From Manis javanica (Eukaryota > Chordata > Mammalia > Pholidota > Manidae): a stretch of DNA of 64,000 nucleotides. Location of the stretch: the NCBI RefSeq assembly GCF_040802235.1, contig NC_133169.1, positions 41,547,034 through 41,611,033 on the forward strand, written 5' to 3'. Below, piece after piece: positions 12,532 to 26,180 of the stretch (its first letter is position 1; each line of letters starts with the position of its first letter). The notes beneath the pieces are model-generated. The model was not told the origin of the DNA. It saw only the letters and a list, made by a program, of their open reading frames with translations, and made no database searches. Made by a program: the position numbers and the translations under genes.

Positions 12532-15214
12532 CGGAGCAGCTCCTGACCTCAGAATGTCATTGTGAGAATTCTGTGGAAGGTGCTCATAATAGTACTGACA
12601 CCTATGTTATCAAAGGTAGGACTTCGTCTATAATTTCTAAGATCCCCCCTCACTCAAAGTATGTCTCTCCCCACTTTTAGTCACTATGGAAGTAAAACAG
12701 ACTCCAGACTATAAAAAACAAGTTATTAATTTCTGAACTTGAAAATGACCAGTATTTAACCTTGTTTTAGTTACTTTAATCTTTTTTAACCCTAGTTATC
12801 CCAATATATAAAGAAGACATTATAGGAAATGTACTATCATTGATCATTTTTTATATTACACACCTCATATTATAAAAATTTTTCTTGTTATTTTAAGAAA
12901 TAGTGTTGGCTTAGTTCTCTATCTTGAGACTGGAACTATGTAACATATGCACATTATGATCTTGTTCATAAAATTAATCAAAGATAAAGACTTTCACAAT
13001 CTTTCAAATTATAAAAGGCCATTATTTTCAGGCAGCCCTGACTTTGATCAAATTTATATTATTCTTTCTTTCATGGAAGTGTCCCAAGATTATGAGGGCA
13101 GCATGTTTCCTGATTTCATCTTTCTACATTTATTGGTTACCCATTGAAACCACTGCTCATTGCAGTTAAGCACTGTGGAAATTCAGGAAAAGAACAACTT
13201 GACGGTATAAACAGATATATATCCTCCTAAGCCTGGTTCTAACATCTAAATTTTCAGTCAGTACAGAAGATGATGTTTTCTGTCTCTGCAGCTGAGCCAC
13301 TGCCTGCCTCTGCTGCTTAACTCCTATTTGTTCAAAGGAGGAATGAATAATGATAATAACTTACATGTTTATTTACAGGGACCATACTTCTGAATACTTA
13401 ACTAGAAATTGCATCAGAATTGGTGAAGTTGGAAATAATTTTGCTAAGGTTCTTTTGGCTGTAGCTTCACCCTTGACAGGCAGTTCTGCATGAGTGTGCC
13501 CTCGCCACCTGATTACTCAGACTGCAAGTGTCGCCTGCAATTCTTCAAACCTGGATTTTCCAGGAAAAAAGAAAAAAAAAAGGGCACAAACATTAAAATT
13601 AACATTTTTGAGGGCTAAGCCTTATAAAATGAAATGACATTTGTTTGTTTATAGAATTAATCATTCAAATACATATTACGTATCAGGAAAAGTATTGGTG
13701 TTTGCAGATGCACCAAAACAGTTAAGATTCCTGTCCTTGCTTATGTGTTGAGGAAGATCTAATATGAACTGAATAAGCTTAAGATCTAATCAGAGAAACT
13801 GAAATCAAGCAATATGGGATCCTCAGAATTGGTTCTATGGGTATTTATCAGTCACTTTTATATTCTTCACCAGTGGTGCAAGACAAAATAATATAGCAGA
13901 AACAGAAACCTTATCTATTTTTCTAAACTCTGGGATTTTAAAGGGTGTTTGGTGAATTTGTGATGAAATCATGGCAGGCACGCAGGTTTAACAGGCTCTC
14001 CCCCAACAAAATCCCAACTAAAAATTAATTTTAAGTGCTTACATTTTAGTTAATTATATACTTTTGAATCAGCCTGTCATTTTAGTTAAATAACCTATCA
14101 ATGCCATGACATTAACCATTACTATCATTGTCCTGCCTAACGTAAAACACTTCTGTTCAGATCAGGGTCTGACCCTGCAGGCTCTTGGGGTCACACTGTT
14201 ATCAGGCTTTGCTCACCAGGACTTCACTTTGTTCAGAGTGAGAAACCTCACTTGGCAGGGACGTACTGTCACTTCTCGGCAACAGAGGACTGAATTCTCT
14301 TCTTCATGCTCAATAATCATCTAATTAGTTTCATTTTCTTGGTCAGTCCTTCATCTGAAGCCTTCCTAGATTTTCAATCAAGCTTAAGTAGTTAATAAGT
14401 ATATTTCATATTATAGACTATTACTTTTTATTCTCTTCCTTTGCTTATTTTTATGTTCTGTAAATATGCCTTTATAAAGAATAAATGAAACTGAGATGTA
14501 GAAGCAAGAGTTTAGTTGGTTTCCTGTCCATACCCCTCCCCTGTAGACAGGACCCCCAAGGGTCTGCCTTGCCTCTGGCTCTTGTTAGAATGGCCAAGTA
14601 TTACCCCACAGAAGATGAACGTGGAGTTTTATAAGCATGTTACTCCACAGAGAATTTTTTCTCTAGGTCACTAGCAGGATTAACAGACTGGCAGCTGCAC
14701 TTTGCACCACATGCATCTCTCTTTTCTATCAATTAACAGTAAGAATTGGCATAAAAACACAAGACTGCAGGTCAGAAGACAAAGCTCTGAAGCTGCCATC
14801 TGCCTCTTGCAGAGGGGATCGTTTGCGTTCAGCCCCAGCTTCTCCATCTCCCCTCGGGCTGATTCCTTCTCCAACTACTTGGTAGGACTTTGTAAAGATT
14901 AGGATCAAAATCAGAGAATGCAGTTGAAGATGCTTTGAAAAATAGGGACAGTTTTCCCTTCATTCTTTTCCCCATAATCTAAAACAGTACCTGACATCTT
15001 CGACATCTTCAGAGTGGACACTTTTACATTTTGAATAATTGTAAATTGTTATAACTTAAAATTTTCATTACCAACTTATGTATTTTTAATAAACAGGAAT
15101 ATCTAGTAACCAAAAATTACCTTATATAAGAATTTGTTATGGTGACTGGGGAAAAATCCCTGATCCTTCCCTGTAAGGTAAGACTAGTCTTGTGGGTGAG
15201 GGGAGAAGACACCA

Positions 15215-15465
15215 CAATATATATGATGTGATTTTAAAAAAATAATTGATTGCTTTAAAGTATAGCACACAACAGAACAGTGCGTGCATGAGAAGTGGTG
15301 AGATTGGCAGATCGCCGTGAAGTGAACATACCCTCACCCCACTGAGATAGGGAATAGATGCTTGACCACATCCCGCAGGCCCCCCTTCCCTGCCCTGATC
15401 ACTAATTCCTGTGAGACCTCTAGGAACTTATCAGAATGCACCTCCTGTACCTGCTGCTTCTCAGA
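15215..15465 (-). mobile_element. Old L1M-type 3' end fragment
   Basis: This resembles 5545-5700 and the general pattern of old L1M 3' ends in reverse orientation (aaagtatagcacac, then gtgaagtgaacatacc, then a C-rich stretch with ttccctgccctgatcac). It is diverged, with approximate borders. Confidence 0.5.
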
Positions 15466-16802
15466 TACATTTGAAATATTTAAAATTGTCTGTGTAAAAT
15501 GTCCTTGTTAAATGGGCAAAAGATTCATCTTGGGGATGTAAGAACAAAAGCCCTGTTAATATTGGTAATAACAGCCCAGGTCTAGGCAGGACTCTGAGGA
15601 AATGGGAAAGAAGACAAGTACTCAGAGCAGAGCAGAAATGGGAATTGCAAAATGAAGGATTTTACAGAGGGAAAGATGAGGAGAGGCGCTAACAAGGCAA
15701 GAGAAGAAGAGAGGAGGAAGTAGCAGTGCGGAGATGCAGAGAATGGAACTGAATTGAAGCAACATCGATGGGGCTTCACAATTTAATCCTGGGTAGTTGC
15801 TCCACTTGAAGAGATTTATCCATCCAAGCCATTTTACAAGCTCTTTTCTGTTTTCTTGTTTGATTTTAGGGTAAGATCAAATTACTAGGAGTTTTCCAAG
15901 GCAAAATGTTTTAGCCTTGTGATTAGCATATTGATGAGAGTATGTCTTGCTTACATCAGTGTCAGTGGAGGAAACATTTTTTCCCTGTGTTGACACCAGA
16001 ATGACATAGGCTGAGTAACCTTTCCTAGACATTGTAAACTAGCAAACCTCTCCCAAACATGCACAGCAGCCTTCTACTGATACAGAAAATAAATACTGGG
16101 TAAATGCAAACTTCTTTTTGGCTTGTCACATTTTAGAACCTCAGGTGCAGGAGGAAGTCACAATTGGGTAAATGGGTGGAGAAGGCTCAATCAGTGTGGT
16201 CCTTATTTATTTTATATTCTATCAGCACTCTACATCTATCAAAACACCACAATTAACTACAAACTAATTAGAAGAAGAAATATTTGTCTACCAGTATACC
16301 AGAAGGAGAGGCTGAGAATAGAATTGATCAATGGAGCTGGGTTAACTAATAAAATATTTTGATTTCTTCATTCTATGTTTATCTATACCACAGTAATAAG
16401 GCATGAATGGAAGTTTTTGAAGGATTGTAGTAATGTTACTTTCTTAAGACAGAAGTCTAACATTAACCAATTAATCAGTATATGTTTCCTGATTTCCCGG
16501 CATACATTAGACTAGCTATGTGATAAAGGCATTATAAGTACCTATAGTCTAATTTCAGTGGTTAGAGAACACAAACATTCACAAAAGGTGACTAAGAAAA
16601 TAGAACCCCAAATACAATTGAGTTGTCCTAATAAATGTTTCCTCAATGCTGCTTCACTTTTACCATTAGAAGATATTTAATTGGTACTGATGCCTGGCAT
16701 TGAATCATTAAGGACACGGTGACTGCTCCCTGTGGATCTCGTTCCAAAGTCGGTCAGCAATAGACACAGAAGACACATGAACACGTGTAACACAGAAAAG
16801 CA

Positions 16803-16808
16803 TTTATT
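16803..16808 (-). terminator. Candidate polyadenylation signal for the OR2T11-like gene
   Basis: The minus strand reads AATAAA here, about 255 bases past the OR stop codon. It is followed by a GT-rich stretch (gtgttacacgtgttcatgtg) of the kind found downstream of cleavage sites. Assignment to this gene is by position only. Confidence 0.4.
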
Positions 16809-17061
16809 CAGGACTCTTCATAGGGATACTTGGCCTGCCTGGGATGATGAATAGTACTGTTTGCAGAGGATGGTCTCTCGAAGAGAATGGTCTCTGAAAG
16901 ATGTTTTTCAGTGAATCCAGACAGGTTGTCTAATGCTGAGATGACCTGTTGGTAATTAACAATCATTAAAATGATGGTGAATGTTTTTCAGAACTAAGGA
17001 CATATTTTCTGGAATAACTGTGCCTTTGGCCAGAACATAAGAGATGTTTGCACCAGCCCAT

Positions 17062-18030
17062 CTAGTGTTTACTGGACGCATCCCCTGCTCTGATTCTCTG
17101 AGAGGAGGTGCATCTCCCCAGCACTTTCCTTAGAGCTGCAGCCACCTCTTTATTCCTCAAACTGTAGATGAGTGGGTTGAGCATGGGGGTGAGGATGGTG
17201 TAGAAGGCCGACACAACCTTGTCTTTCTCTGGTGTGTGGTAGGAATGGGGAAGCACATTTGTGTAGAAGGCTGCCCCATAAAAAATGCTCACCACCATAA
17301 TATGGGAAGAGCAGGTAGCAAAGGCTTTGCGCCGGCCCTCAGCAGAGCTCATCCGATGGACAGTGAACAGGATGCGCGTGTAGGAGACAGAGATGACGGA
17401 TACAGGGATGAGCAGCATGAGCACGCAGCAGGCATACATCAGGGTCTCATAGAGCGATGTGTCCACACAGGACAGCTTCAGCACAGCTGGGATCTCACAG
17501 AAGAAGTGATTGATCTCTCGGGATCCGCAGTAAGGGAAACTCATCGTGAAGGGGGTGAGCAGGAATCCATCCAGGGAGCCGCCAATCCAGGAGACCACCA
17601 CCATGAGCAGGCAAATCCTGCGGGTCATGAGGAGAGGGTACCTGAGGGGGTTGCACACAGCCACATACCGGTCATAGGCCATGAGGCCCAGAAGGAGAAA
17701 TTCGCCTCCTATCAGGGTCAGGTAAAGGAAGATCTGAAGGGCACAGCCCAGGAAGGAGATGACCTTTTCCTCGGAGAGAAGGTCTCGCAGCATCTTGGGG
17801 ACGGTGATGCAGATATAGACCATGTCCATGGTGGAGAGCTGGCTGAGCAAGAAGTACATGGGTGTGTGCAGGCGAGCGTCCACGTGGATGAGCAGGATCA
17901 TGAGGGCGTTGGTAATTATGGCCACGAGAAAGACCGAGAAGACCACGGCAAAGACAAGCCCAGGGGACGCAGGACGGGTGATGAGGCCCAGGAGGGTAAA
18001 GTCAGTGGAGTTCCAGGGAGTGGCCCCCAT
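17062..18030 (-). CDS. OR2T11: Intact olfactory receptor, OR2T11-like
   Basis: This is a single-exon odorant receptor of 322 residues, a G-protein-coupled receptor expected in cilia of olfactory neurons. Hallmarks are all present: an N-terminal glycosylation sequon (N7-S-T), [13 protein letters not shown] at the end of IC1/TM2, [16 protein letters not shown] at the end of TM3, SY at the end of TM5, KAFATCSSH at the start of TM6, and [12 protein letters not shown] in TM7. Conserved EC2 cysteines lie in the [21 protein letters not shown] region. The ATG is preceded in frame by a TGA five codons upstream, which fixes the start. From memory the closest human protein is OR2T11, a receptor reported to answer small thiols. 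A pyrimidine-rich tract ending caatttag about 90 bases upstream could be the acceptor for a 5' non-coding exon, as OR genes usually have. The other three OR loci in the window are dead. Confidence 0.95.
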   Translation of the reverse strand: MGATPWNSTDFTLLGLITRPASPGLVFAVVFSVFLVAIITNALMILLIHVDARLHTPMYFLLSQLSTMDMVYICITVPKMLRDLLSEEKVISFLGCALQIFLYLTLIGGEFLLLGLMAYDRYVAVCNPLRYPLLMTRRICLLMVVVSWIGGSLDGFLLTPFTMSFPYCGSREINHFFCEIPAVLKLSCVDTSLYETLMYACCVLMLLIPVSVISVSYTRILFTVHRMSSAEGRRKAFATCSSHIMVVSIFYGAAFYTNVLPHSYHTPEKDKVVSAFYTILTPMLNPLIYSLRNKEVAAALRKVLGRCTSSQRIRAGDASSKH

Positions 18031-21000
18031 GCCCGCCTCACCTGGTCACTCCTAGGGCTCCACAGGCAAAATGTTTGGGGATTAATTCATAATCCAATAT
18101 TTCAGGAGGACCCACCTAAATTGGCATGTCAGAAGCAGTGAGGGACAAAGAAAGAATCATTTTGAATCCTGGTTTCAATATTAATGGTCTCTGTGACTTT
18201 GGACAGATAAATTAATGTGTAAACTAACTCAGTTTCGTTACCTATGAAAGGCTATTTATGGGTCTATAGCTCTGTAGGCTGCATGAGAAACATAAATGTT
18301 GCTCATACAGCACGACTTTCAGAGTTTATTTTTATGCTTAACCACCTTCTATACCTTTTCATGATCCTATCAATTTAGACCGAATACTTCCTGAGGTTAA
18401 TAGCAGCACCTTCCTCTCCATATTGCCCCCAAGTTACTGTTCATGGGCTGCTTATCTTTAAATTGGCTCTCTGCCATTAAGATGATTGCATTGCACATGA
18501 AGACACACATTTGCGATCTCATAAACTGATAGAAAATAAGCACAGCACCAATAAATCCAGGTAAATGGCTTTTGTTGTTAAACAGCTTTGTGCATAGTGA
18601 GAACATCAAGGATCAACAAAGCAATGCTAATTCAAATTGAGGGTCAGGGTGCAGTGGGCTGGGGACCAGAGGTGCTGCCAAAGCTGAGGTTTCAGGTACA
18701 GGTCACCTCAAGGATGAGTTGGGGTGATAGATCTCTAATGCGGATTTCCACAGTCAGACAGACTTACTCCTGAGCAGGGCTTTGGGTTCATTACTGTGAT
18801 GGTCCTTCTGGTCGACATCACGGAGGGGGCTGAAATTTTATGACTTAATACTGGCTTCTATTATTATGTAGCAACCCAGGCTTCTCTTAAATTATTGTTC
18901 AACCAAAATGTTAACAGTTTCCTAAACTGTTTCCCAAGAGTGGCATTCTGAACCTATAAAAATATTATTGTATCCAAGGATCTATTGCTAGTTGGTTTCT
19001 TTTCCCATTCCTTACCATTTATTTTTCTCCTGTTACCTTACTCTTCATATTTATAAGTAAAGATGACCCCAGATGAGAAAGAAATTCCTGAATGTTTAGG
19101 GGAAAAGATATAATAGTACTAAAACCCCCTTGAACTAAATGGGATCACTTCTCAAAGTTTCCAGTTTTCATTCTTGAGGCATATAAACATGCATTTTTTG
19201 GATATGTTCAGGAATGTTGAGGCATGAGTGGCCTATTTATTATTATGGTTAGTATTATTGATTATACTGTAATGTATACCTCTTCCCATTTAAGAGACAG
19301 AATTACTGAAGAAATATTTCTATAAAATTTATCAGCCACCAATACTGTCAATACAACTTGGATGTTTAGGTTCTCTGGCGGTCAAATATATAGTCTCCAA
19401 AGCATCAAGCAGGAAAAAAGCACCCTTTATTGAGTAGCAAAAATCATCAGGGCAGTGGAGAGCCTTTTTGTTTTTTGAGTGTTCATCAAAAATGGATTAA
19501 GAGTAATACTCAAGATAAATAAGTAAAATTCCAGAGGTGAAAAATAAAATGAAATTTTGTATTAACTGGAATTTATCACACCTTATCACTTGGAGAGGAG
19601 AAAAGCAAAGGCCTGGATACCTAATAAACCCTACCTGGATATCAAATATCAATTCTCAACAAATCTGGTGAAAGTCAGCCACTTCTGCCTGCTTTAGTGT
19701 GTTAAATTTTCTTGTGACAGTCACAGCTCTGATTCATATACAGAGGCTGAATATAAGATATTACAGTTAAAATTGTGTATACAGGTCTCTGCAATATCTA
19801 TCTGTATATTCAAATACCCACGTAGGTCAGCATTAATTTTATCTTGACTGACAGTCTTTTTCTTTGTTACCTACACACATGGTGAATCTTATACATCATT
19901 TTAGGATAGTGTTGAATCAGTTTCTAATCAACCCTTTAAAAATACAGAGAGGAACTGAAATAGCAAAAAACATGACCAAACAATCTGAACACTGAATTAA
20001 GAAAATAACAAGTTGCTTTTGAATCAAAATATAGTCCAGGGAATTTCACTGCATATAAACACTCAGACTGGACCCTACAAGACATTCAAAAGAGCAAATC
20101 ACTCTCATTGTCTCAAATCTCTTTAAGGAATAAAAACTTTTCTAACTCCTGGGTCCCATCTTGGAGTAGATCCTGGCACAATAGAATACAAAAGCTGAAG
20201 GAAAGAGGAAAGATCTGATTTAAATGAGCTTCTTTATTTTTACAGCAATGATATACTTGGTGCATTAAAAATAAAGCAAAACAAAAAATGAATTGGACCC
20301 TGGTTTGTGTGTGGGATGGGATATGAGAGCATAGGGAATAGACCCTGCTAAAGGAGTAGCACACTAAGGGCATCAGCACCAAGGAGCATATTTTACTTTT
20401 GTCAATGAATCAAATATATAAAAATATGTGACCCATGGCCAAAGTGCACAACTGCTATTGTACTGTGAGATATTGGATACGATAGGCAAGCAATGACAAT
20501 CCGTATCTACTACATCAGGAACACAATGATATTTTACGATTTGCTTCTGTTTACATCAGTCCCCAGTCTCTAATTTTAACACTGGAAGTAAATTGCGATT
20601 TGTCTTACTCACGCTACGAGATCCCAGCCTCCATCCCCACCAGGTGCCCCCCTCCCCCATCACCGTCACCCCCGCGGCTCAAGGCTTTCAGGTTTTCTGC
20701 CATTTCCTTCCCAACTAGAGTTTTTTTTTTTTTTTAAGAAGAAGAACAGAAGAAGAGTATTTTGTCTGCATGACTTCAGACGACGTTCTTTCTGCTGTTT
20801 AAGACAGAGCATATCCTGCGCCCAGGCAGGCTGGAAACGTGTCCCCCCGCAGGGGGACACGGGTGTGGGGGAAGGTGCAGCAGGTCGGGGGCACCATGAG
20901 CAGGCTCTGGGGCTCTGCCCTGGGAAGATGTGGGTGAGATTCATAAAGGTGTTGGCGCTGTCTGTGCTCTGCCATGTGGAGAGGAGGAAGAGATAAGGGG

Positions 21001-22554
21001 AGCGCCGACGGGCGCTGTGCAGGGTGCCAACTGTGCTCTTCAGGGCAACATGCCTTCTGTTGCTCTGGGAGAATTCATGAAAGTCAAGCAGTTTGTGACC
21101 CTCACAACATCTTTTAAGAGGAGAACACCAAAGGAGATGAGGCAATATTCTAACAGGAAGAAAGTTTTCCAAGGAGGAGAGTTCCTGAAACACCCCTTCT
21201 GGAACCCTGTATGTATATATTTCACATTTTCTGAACGTTATGGTACTTTGACATCTTTGAAGGCCTTGTTAACTACAGAGAGGCTGCTCCTCCCTGGGCT
21301 GGCCAGGCCCCTGGGGCAGCAGAGGTCCCACCTGGACGCATGTCTGTGATAAGCAGACTGACTAGGCCAGAGCCAGGCCTCCTCTGCCTCGTGAGCAGCG
21401 CTGGAGACACGATTCATCATTCACGATTAATGATTAATTAATCATCTGCTTTCATCATCCGAAAACTTGTTACCAGGCAACAGATGTCACACTGAAGCCC
21501 AACAAAATTGTTTAAGCCAAGTCAGTGTCAACCTCTTCCCCGTGTTCTGACTTGTTTTCCCAGAGGAAATTCCAGTGAAGGCTGTGGGCTCCTGCTTTCC
21601 CTGCACTCTGCCTCTGACCACCCAGTGATTCTCCCACTCGGCCCTGCCGTCTGTGTTGTACCTGGTCTCTAGGACCTGGGAGTGTAATGAACGTTTTCCT
21701 GAGCCTCTCCTCTGTGTCCTCTTTGAGCTGCTCCTGACTGACTCTCAGCATATCTTCATCTCTCCAACATGCAAAACAACCTTCAACCACCCCCAACTGC
21801 ACACCAGGAGGGCAATCCTTTTCTTAAAAATATTCAGAGGGAAACCCATGGTTTCCTTTAGTAATATACACCTTGTCATTTACCCATTTTTGTCTGAACA
21901 CTCCTCATAATAAATACTAAGCAGTCTTTTCCAACCAATCGGCTCTTACAAACCATTTTCCTCTTTAGTAAATAAAGTCATGCTTTTCTAAACTATTACG
22001 TGATTCCATTAGTGCCTCATATTTTAAGTTAAAGTACCCCCTTTTCAATAATGTGGCTGCTATAAAGAGTGAATGCACACATTTATCCCTCTCGATCTTG
22101 AATAGACTTTCTAATGGTCACAGAGTGATGCCTAAAGAAAACATCCAAGTGTTTGGGGATATTTTATCTAGTTTCCACAAAAATCTAAGATCCTACCTCA
22201 GAGCAGCTGACTCCAAGCCTTCGTAAAGCAACCATGAAATGGCAGACTTCTTAAATACTTGGATATGGAGGTGGGACTAGGCCAAAAGAAAACTTTTCAT
22301 TAACAATGGGTCTCAGCATCCCACAGGAGGAATCCCCAGGTTAGTCAGTCATTAACCTGAGTTTACTGAGTCTGCCATGTGCATGGGAGACTGGTCAGCC
22401 AGAATCCATCCCTCTTACCAGGGGGTGCATTCTTTTCCCAAGTGAAAGGCTGTAATCACTTCTTGATATTTCATCATAGATCTACTTATCTAATCCTGGT
22501 ATATCTCCAGTGTAATAAAATATGCTCTAGGGGTGAGACTGACTCACTCTAGGA
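18031..22554. other. Unique intergenic DNA with a GC-richer island near 20600-21400
   Basis: No gene, RNA or repeat is recognised. The stretch 20600-21400 is richer in G+C and CpG than its surroundings and holds overlapping open frames of 175 residues (20666-21193, minus) and 139 residues (20930-21349, plus) without recognisable domains. A cluster of homeodomain-like TAAT/ATTA sites lies at 21418-21445. Confidence 0.45.
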
Positions 22555-22745
22555 TTTTTAAATATAATTTTTAGAGTATAGCTAATATACAATCTTAAAT
22601 TGGTTTTAAGCATACAATACAGTGATTCCATAGTTATATGTATTATTAAATGCTCACCCCAACTCATATAGTTACTATCTATCAACATAGAAGGATATTA
22701 CAGAACTACTGACTATATTCTTTATGCTGCAATTTCATCCCCAAG
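22555..22745 (-). mobile_element. L1 3' UTR fragment
   Basis: In reverse orientation this matches the 3' UTR at 5035-5200 in content and order (ccccaactcatatagttactatct, cut here to ttactatctatcaacatag, then ggatattacagaac). It is short and 5'-truncated. Confidence 0.8.
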
Positions 22746-25364
22746 ATTCACCCTAAATTTAAAACAAAACTTAAAGTTTCTAAATGGAGCTATGCCAAAC
22801 TAAAAATTCACCTCTTCCATGTCTTTGGACTATTTTGCTTGGAGAAAATTATATTAAAATATGCATTTGACATATTTTACCTGCTTTTCATAATTATTCA
22901 TCTAGTAAGTTGTGGAGAAGGAATTCAAATTCAGTATGAAATACAGGGGACATGACAAGGAGAGATGAGAAAGGGGGAAGGAGACAGGTGGAGGAGGGGA
23001 GAGGAAGGAGAAAGAAATGATGGTGAAGTGATAAGGAAGCCCTACATTTTCTCAAAGTTATTTAACTTAAGTATATTAAGAGGTATAAACATGAGGTAAA
23101 CCAAACTTTCTAAAAACTTAAATTCATTCTATTTCTCTATACTTGTTTTATAAATAAAAATGGAGGCGGTCTTGTAGGGGAAGATGAACAACCTGGGTAA
23201 TGATAATGACAGTGATGATAATGATAATAAATACCATGATAGGATACTTCTCATGCACTACATCTGGTGATAGGCACATTGATTAAATTATTGCTACCAC
23301 AGTTTCACTAGACACAGAATCCTCTATCCAGCAGATAAAATAATATGCATTTCCAGCCACTTAGAATGCTATTCAGTAACTAATTCTTCTTGAGGAATAC
23401 TTTATATGAATCTTAAATAAATATAAAAGTTCTTCAATTAGGCATATGATTGATTTGCCCAGAATCTTCTGTCCAGTTCAATGTGGCTCACTCACTGCAC
23501 ATCCGCCAATGGGTCCCAGCCAGATGCTGACCCTCGCAGCCCTTGATGGGTCTATAGCCCCTGGGCCAACCATAGCTAGCAGGGAGTTGATGTGGCTGTC
23601 AGCAGCCACCTCGGTTTACTGTATTCCACAATGCTTCTATTAATTTTGGCATCTGTGCAGGGAAAATGGTTGAACAGCTGGTATAACAACTCATTGTCAA
23701 GTTTGCTAAAGAAAATAGCACAACTTATGGAATATCATAATTTTTCATCTAGTGTTGAGTTTAGTTATCTTGTAAAAATACCACAGAGTCCAAACTATTT
23801 ATATACGATAGATATGTTGTGACTGCAAACTTCCTTTATTCATGTCTCCTGCTCATCTTTCTCTTTTAACTCTCCTTCAGCTCTTTCAGCTTTTCCAGTA
23901 ATATTCCTCATACCGAGATAGAAACAGACATGGCACCTACATTCCGAAAGAGCAGCTCTACGGCTGGATGTTTGCATTCCCAGGCCTTGGTTTGGTTTCA
24001 AATAATTCTGCCCACCCACAGCCTTCCAGAGTGCTAACACTTTGTACCATGAGAAGGCATAAGTTAATATGTATTTTTAGAACATTCTTTCTAGATTTCT
24101 AAAGATTTTAGCTCTCCGTGAGTGTCCCTGAAAGACGGAGACACATATCAATAGTTCCATAACTGGAGACTCAAATATGGAAGAATAAATCATGAATACA
24201 CTTTGAGACCTGGGGGAAGGAACATTTCACAGCAGGTAGAATATTGGATCTAAACAGTGACTTGGAAATCATACAATTCAACCACATCCTTTGAGGAATG
24301 ATTACATTGAAAGGCTCAGAGGAAATGCTAAAGATCCTTGAACCCGGAATAAGGATACCTGGGCAACAGGTGCAGCTGTTCCCCTTTCCGTGTGTCCTTG
24401 GGCAGAGAATTCCAGTCTCAGTGCTGGTTCTCCATTTGTTAAATAAAAAGGTTTGGCATGATTATCTCTGAGATAACTTTGAGCTTTAATGTTCTGTGTT
24501 GCAGAATTTAGATGGTGTTTTCTTATTTTCCATTTTAACCCTTAGTGCTTTATTAGGTTGCTTCACTGAATGCAATTCTATCACTATAACCAGGTGGGCT
24601 TAGCATCTGTCTATTTGCTATGAAATAACTAAGGGAAGAAAATCATGTTTGGAGCATTTCTCTTGAGATTATTGAAAGTGCTCTAGGATATTTCTAAACA
24701 AAGACTAGAGAATCCTTAGAAGTCGAGCTTCTAAGGCAAACTTCAAAGGAGCTTGTAAAGCAGATGGCAGAACCTAACCAGAGCACATGTGAAGAATCAG
24801 GAGTCTAAGGTGGAGAAAGCACAAACACAGGTTGAGAATTAGGGAATCAAATTTTCTATACTTATCTGGCTCATTATGGAAGAGTAGATGCTGAATACTG
24901 GGAGAATTCCATCTAGATTACACTAAAATTATTTACATCAGAACCAGAGTCCTCGTGAGCACACTATAATGGGAGCAGATAGAAATTTGCCTCATGTTTT
25001 CATCATGCAAACTTTTTTCTGACTACACCTGTGTGACCAAGACAAAAACATGTGTCACATAAGTTTCCATTACAAGTCTCTCCACACCTGCCACATCTCC
25101 TTTCCTCAGGTCATTGCAGATGCGCTTTGGAAGCCCATTTTAAAAGATCCTGTGATTTCCCCATCCCTGGATACTCTGCTAAGCTAGACTAATTAAAACC
25201 CCACCACCACTGGGAGCCGTATCCTTGGAGACGGCAGCAGGTGCTGGAGCCCAGTTGAAATACCAGGACACGTGGGAATGGGAACAGTGCAAGAGCAACG
25301 GGCAGATGGAGAAAAGAGAAAAGGGGTCAGGAGGCAGGGGTCATTAGTAACAGCAGAGGGAGGG

Positions 25365-25435
25365 ATGCAGATTAGAAGGAGGAGGGGCAGGAGAAGCAGG
25401 AGGGGAAAAAGGTGTAAGCTGGGGGAAAGGAAGAC
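25365..25435. repeat. Purine-rich (GGA-type) low-complexity tract
   Basis: The plus strand is almost wholly A and G, with repeated agga and gggg units. The minus-strand open frame across it (leucine- and proline-rich) is a by-product of this composition. Confidence 0.7.
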
Positions 25436-25974
25436 CCCACTAACAGTAAACATACTATAGACTTCCTAGCACGCAGCTGGTGGGGAGAGAATGGGGTAAT
25501 GCTAAAAAAGAACTGTGTTAAAGAATGTGTGATATTTATTTTACTGATACAATTTCTATTATTTTAGTGCCACCTATATGTCCAAACTAAGCTGGAGAGA
25601 AATGCATGAGAAATACACCTGGAAGCATGTGGCTGCCTTTCATTCACTGGATCAGGAAAGGAGATAGGTGGACATCTGTATGAAGTGACCTTATGGCAAA
25701 CAGTCACTCATGACACTCTAGAAGCCAATGACTCTTTTTTATCACAAGTGTGTGTGACATTAGTCAGACTAACAGCAGTCCTTGAAACATGTCTGTATGT
25801 TCTATTAACGGCCTTATGTTGGAGTTTGAAGGCGCTGAGTGCCTCTGTACCCTCCTCTCTGCAAGAATGAACTCTGGCTGAAGTGCAGTGTTAAGCAATG
25901 AGATCACTCCTGGAGCAGAAGTGGGTGCGGGAGGCCGGTTTCCAGGCACCTTCTCTATGGTGACAGGTCACTTA

Positions 25975-26180
25975 TAGTAATACATCATGGCATGTAGTAC
26001 CTTCCAGAGCCAAAGATGCTTTGCACCAGGAATCTCATCTTCTCTTAAAAGTATCCCTCTGAGGTAAAAAGTAGGTTAGAATATACTATTTTAATATACT
26101 GAGAAGCAGGAGTTCAAGAAATTAATTTGTTCCATATGACATAGAAAATTTAACTATAATTAGATCTTAGCAAGGGTTAT
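25975..26180 (-). repeat. Probable MIR-type SINE
   Basis: The order 'gctttgca ... aatctcatctt ... ctctgaggta ... actgagaagcagg ... agaaattaatttgttc' follows the pattern of MIR elements read in reverse orientation. It is strongly diverged. Confidence 0.45.

Larger units (their letters stand above)
12532..17061. other. Mostly unique intergenic DNA
   Basis: AT-rich unique sequence with no gene I can support. The only repeat I place is an old L1 3' end at about 15215-15465. Open frames here (for example 14106-14324 and 16123-16362, plus) lack any family signature. Confidence 0.5.

Noticed and set aside
17236-18141. A 301-residue open frame on the plus strand
   Set aside because: It is antisense to the intact OR gene, rich in G, E, H and D as expected from the complement of OR codons, and has no domain. 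It is a shadow.
25193-25453. An 86-residue leucine/proline-rich minus-strand frame
   Set aside because: It is the complement of a purine-rich tract with low complexity.
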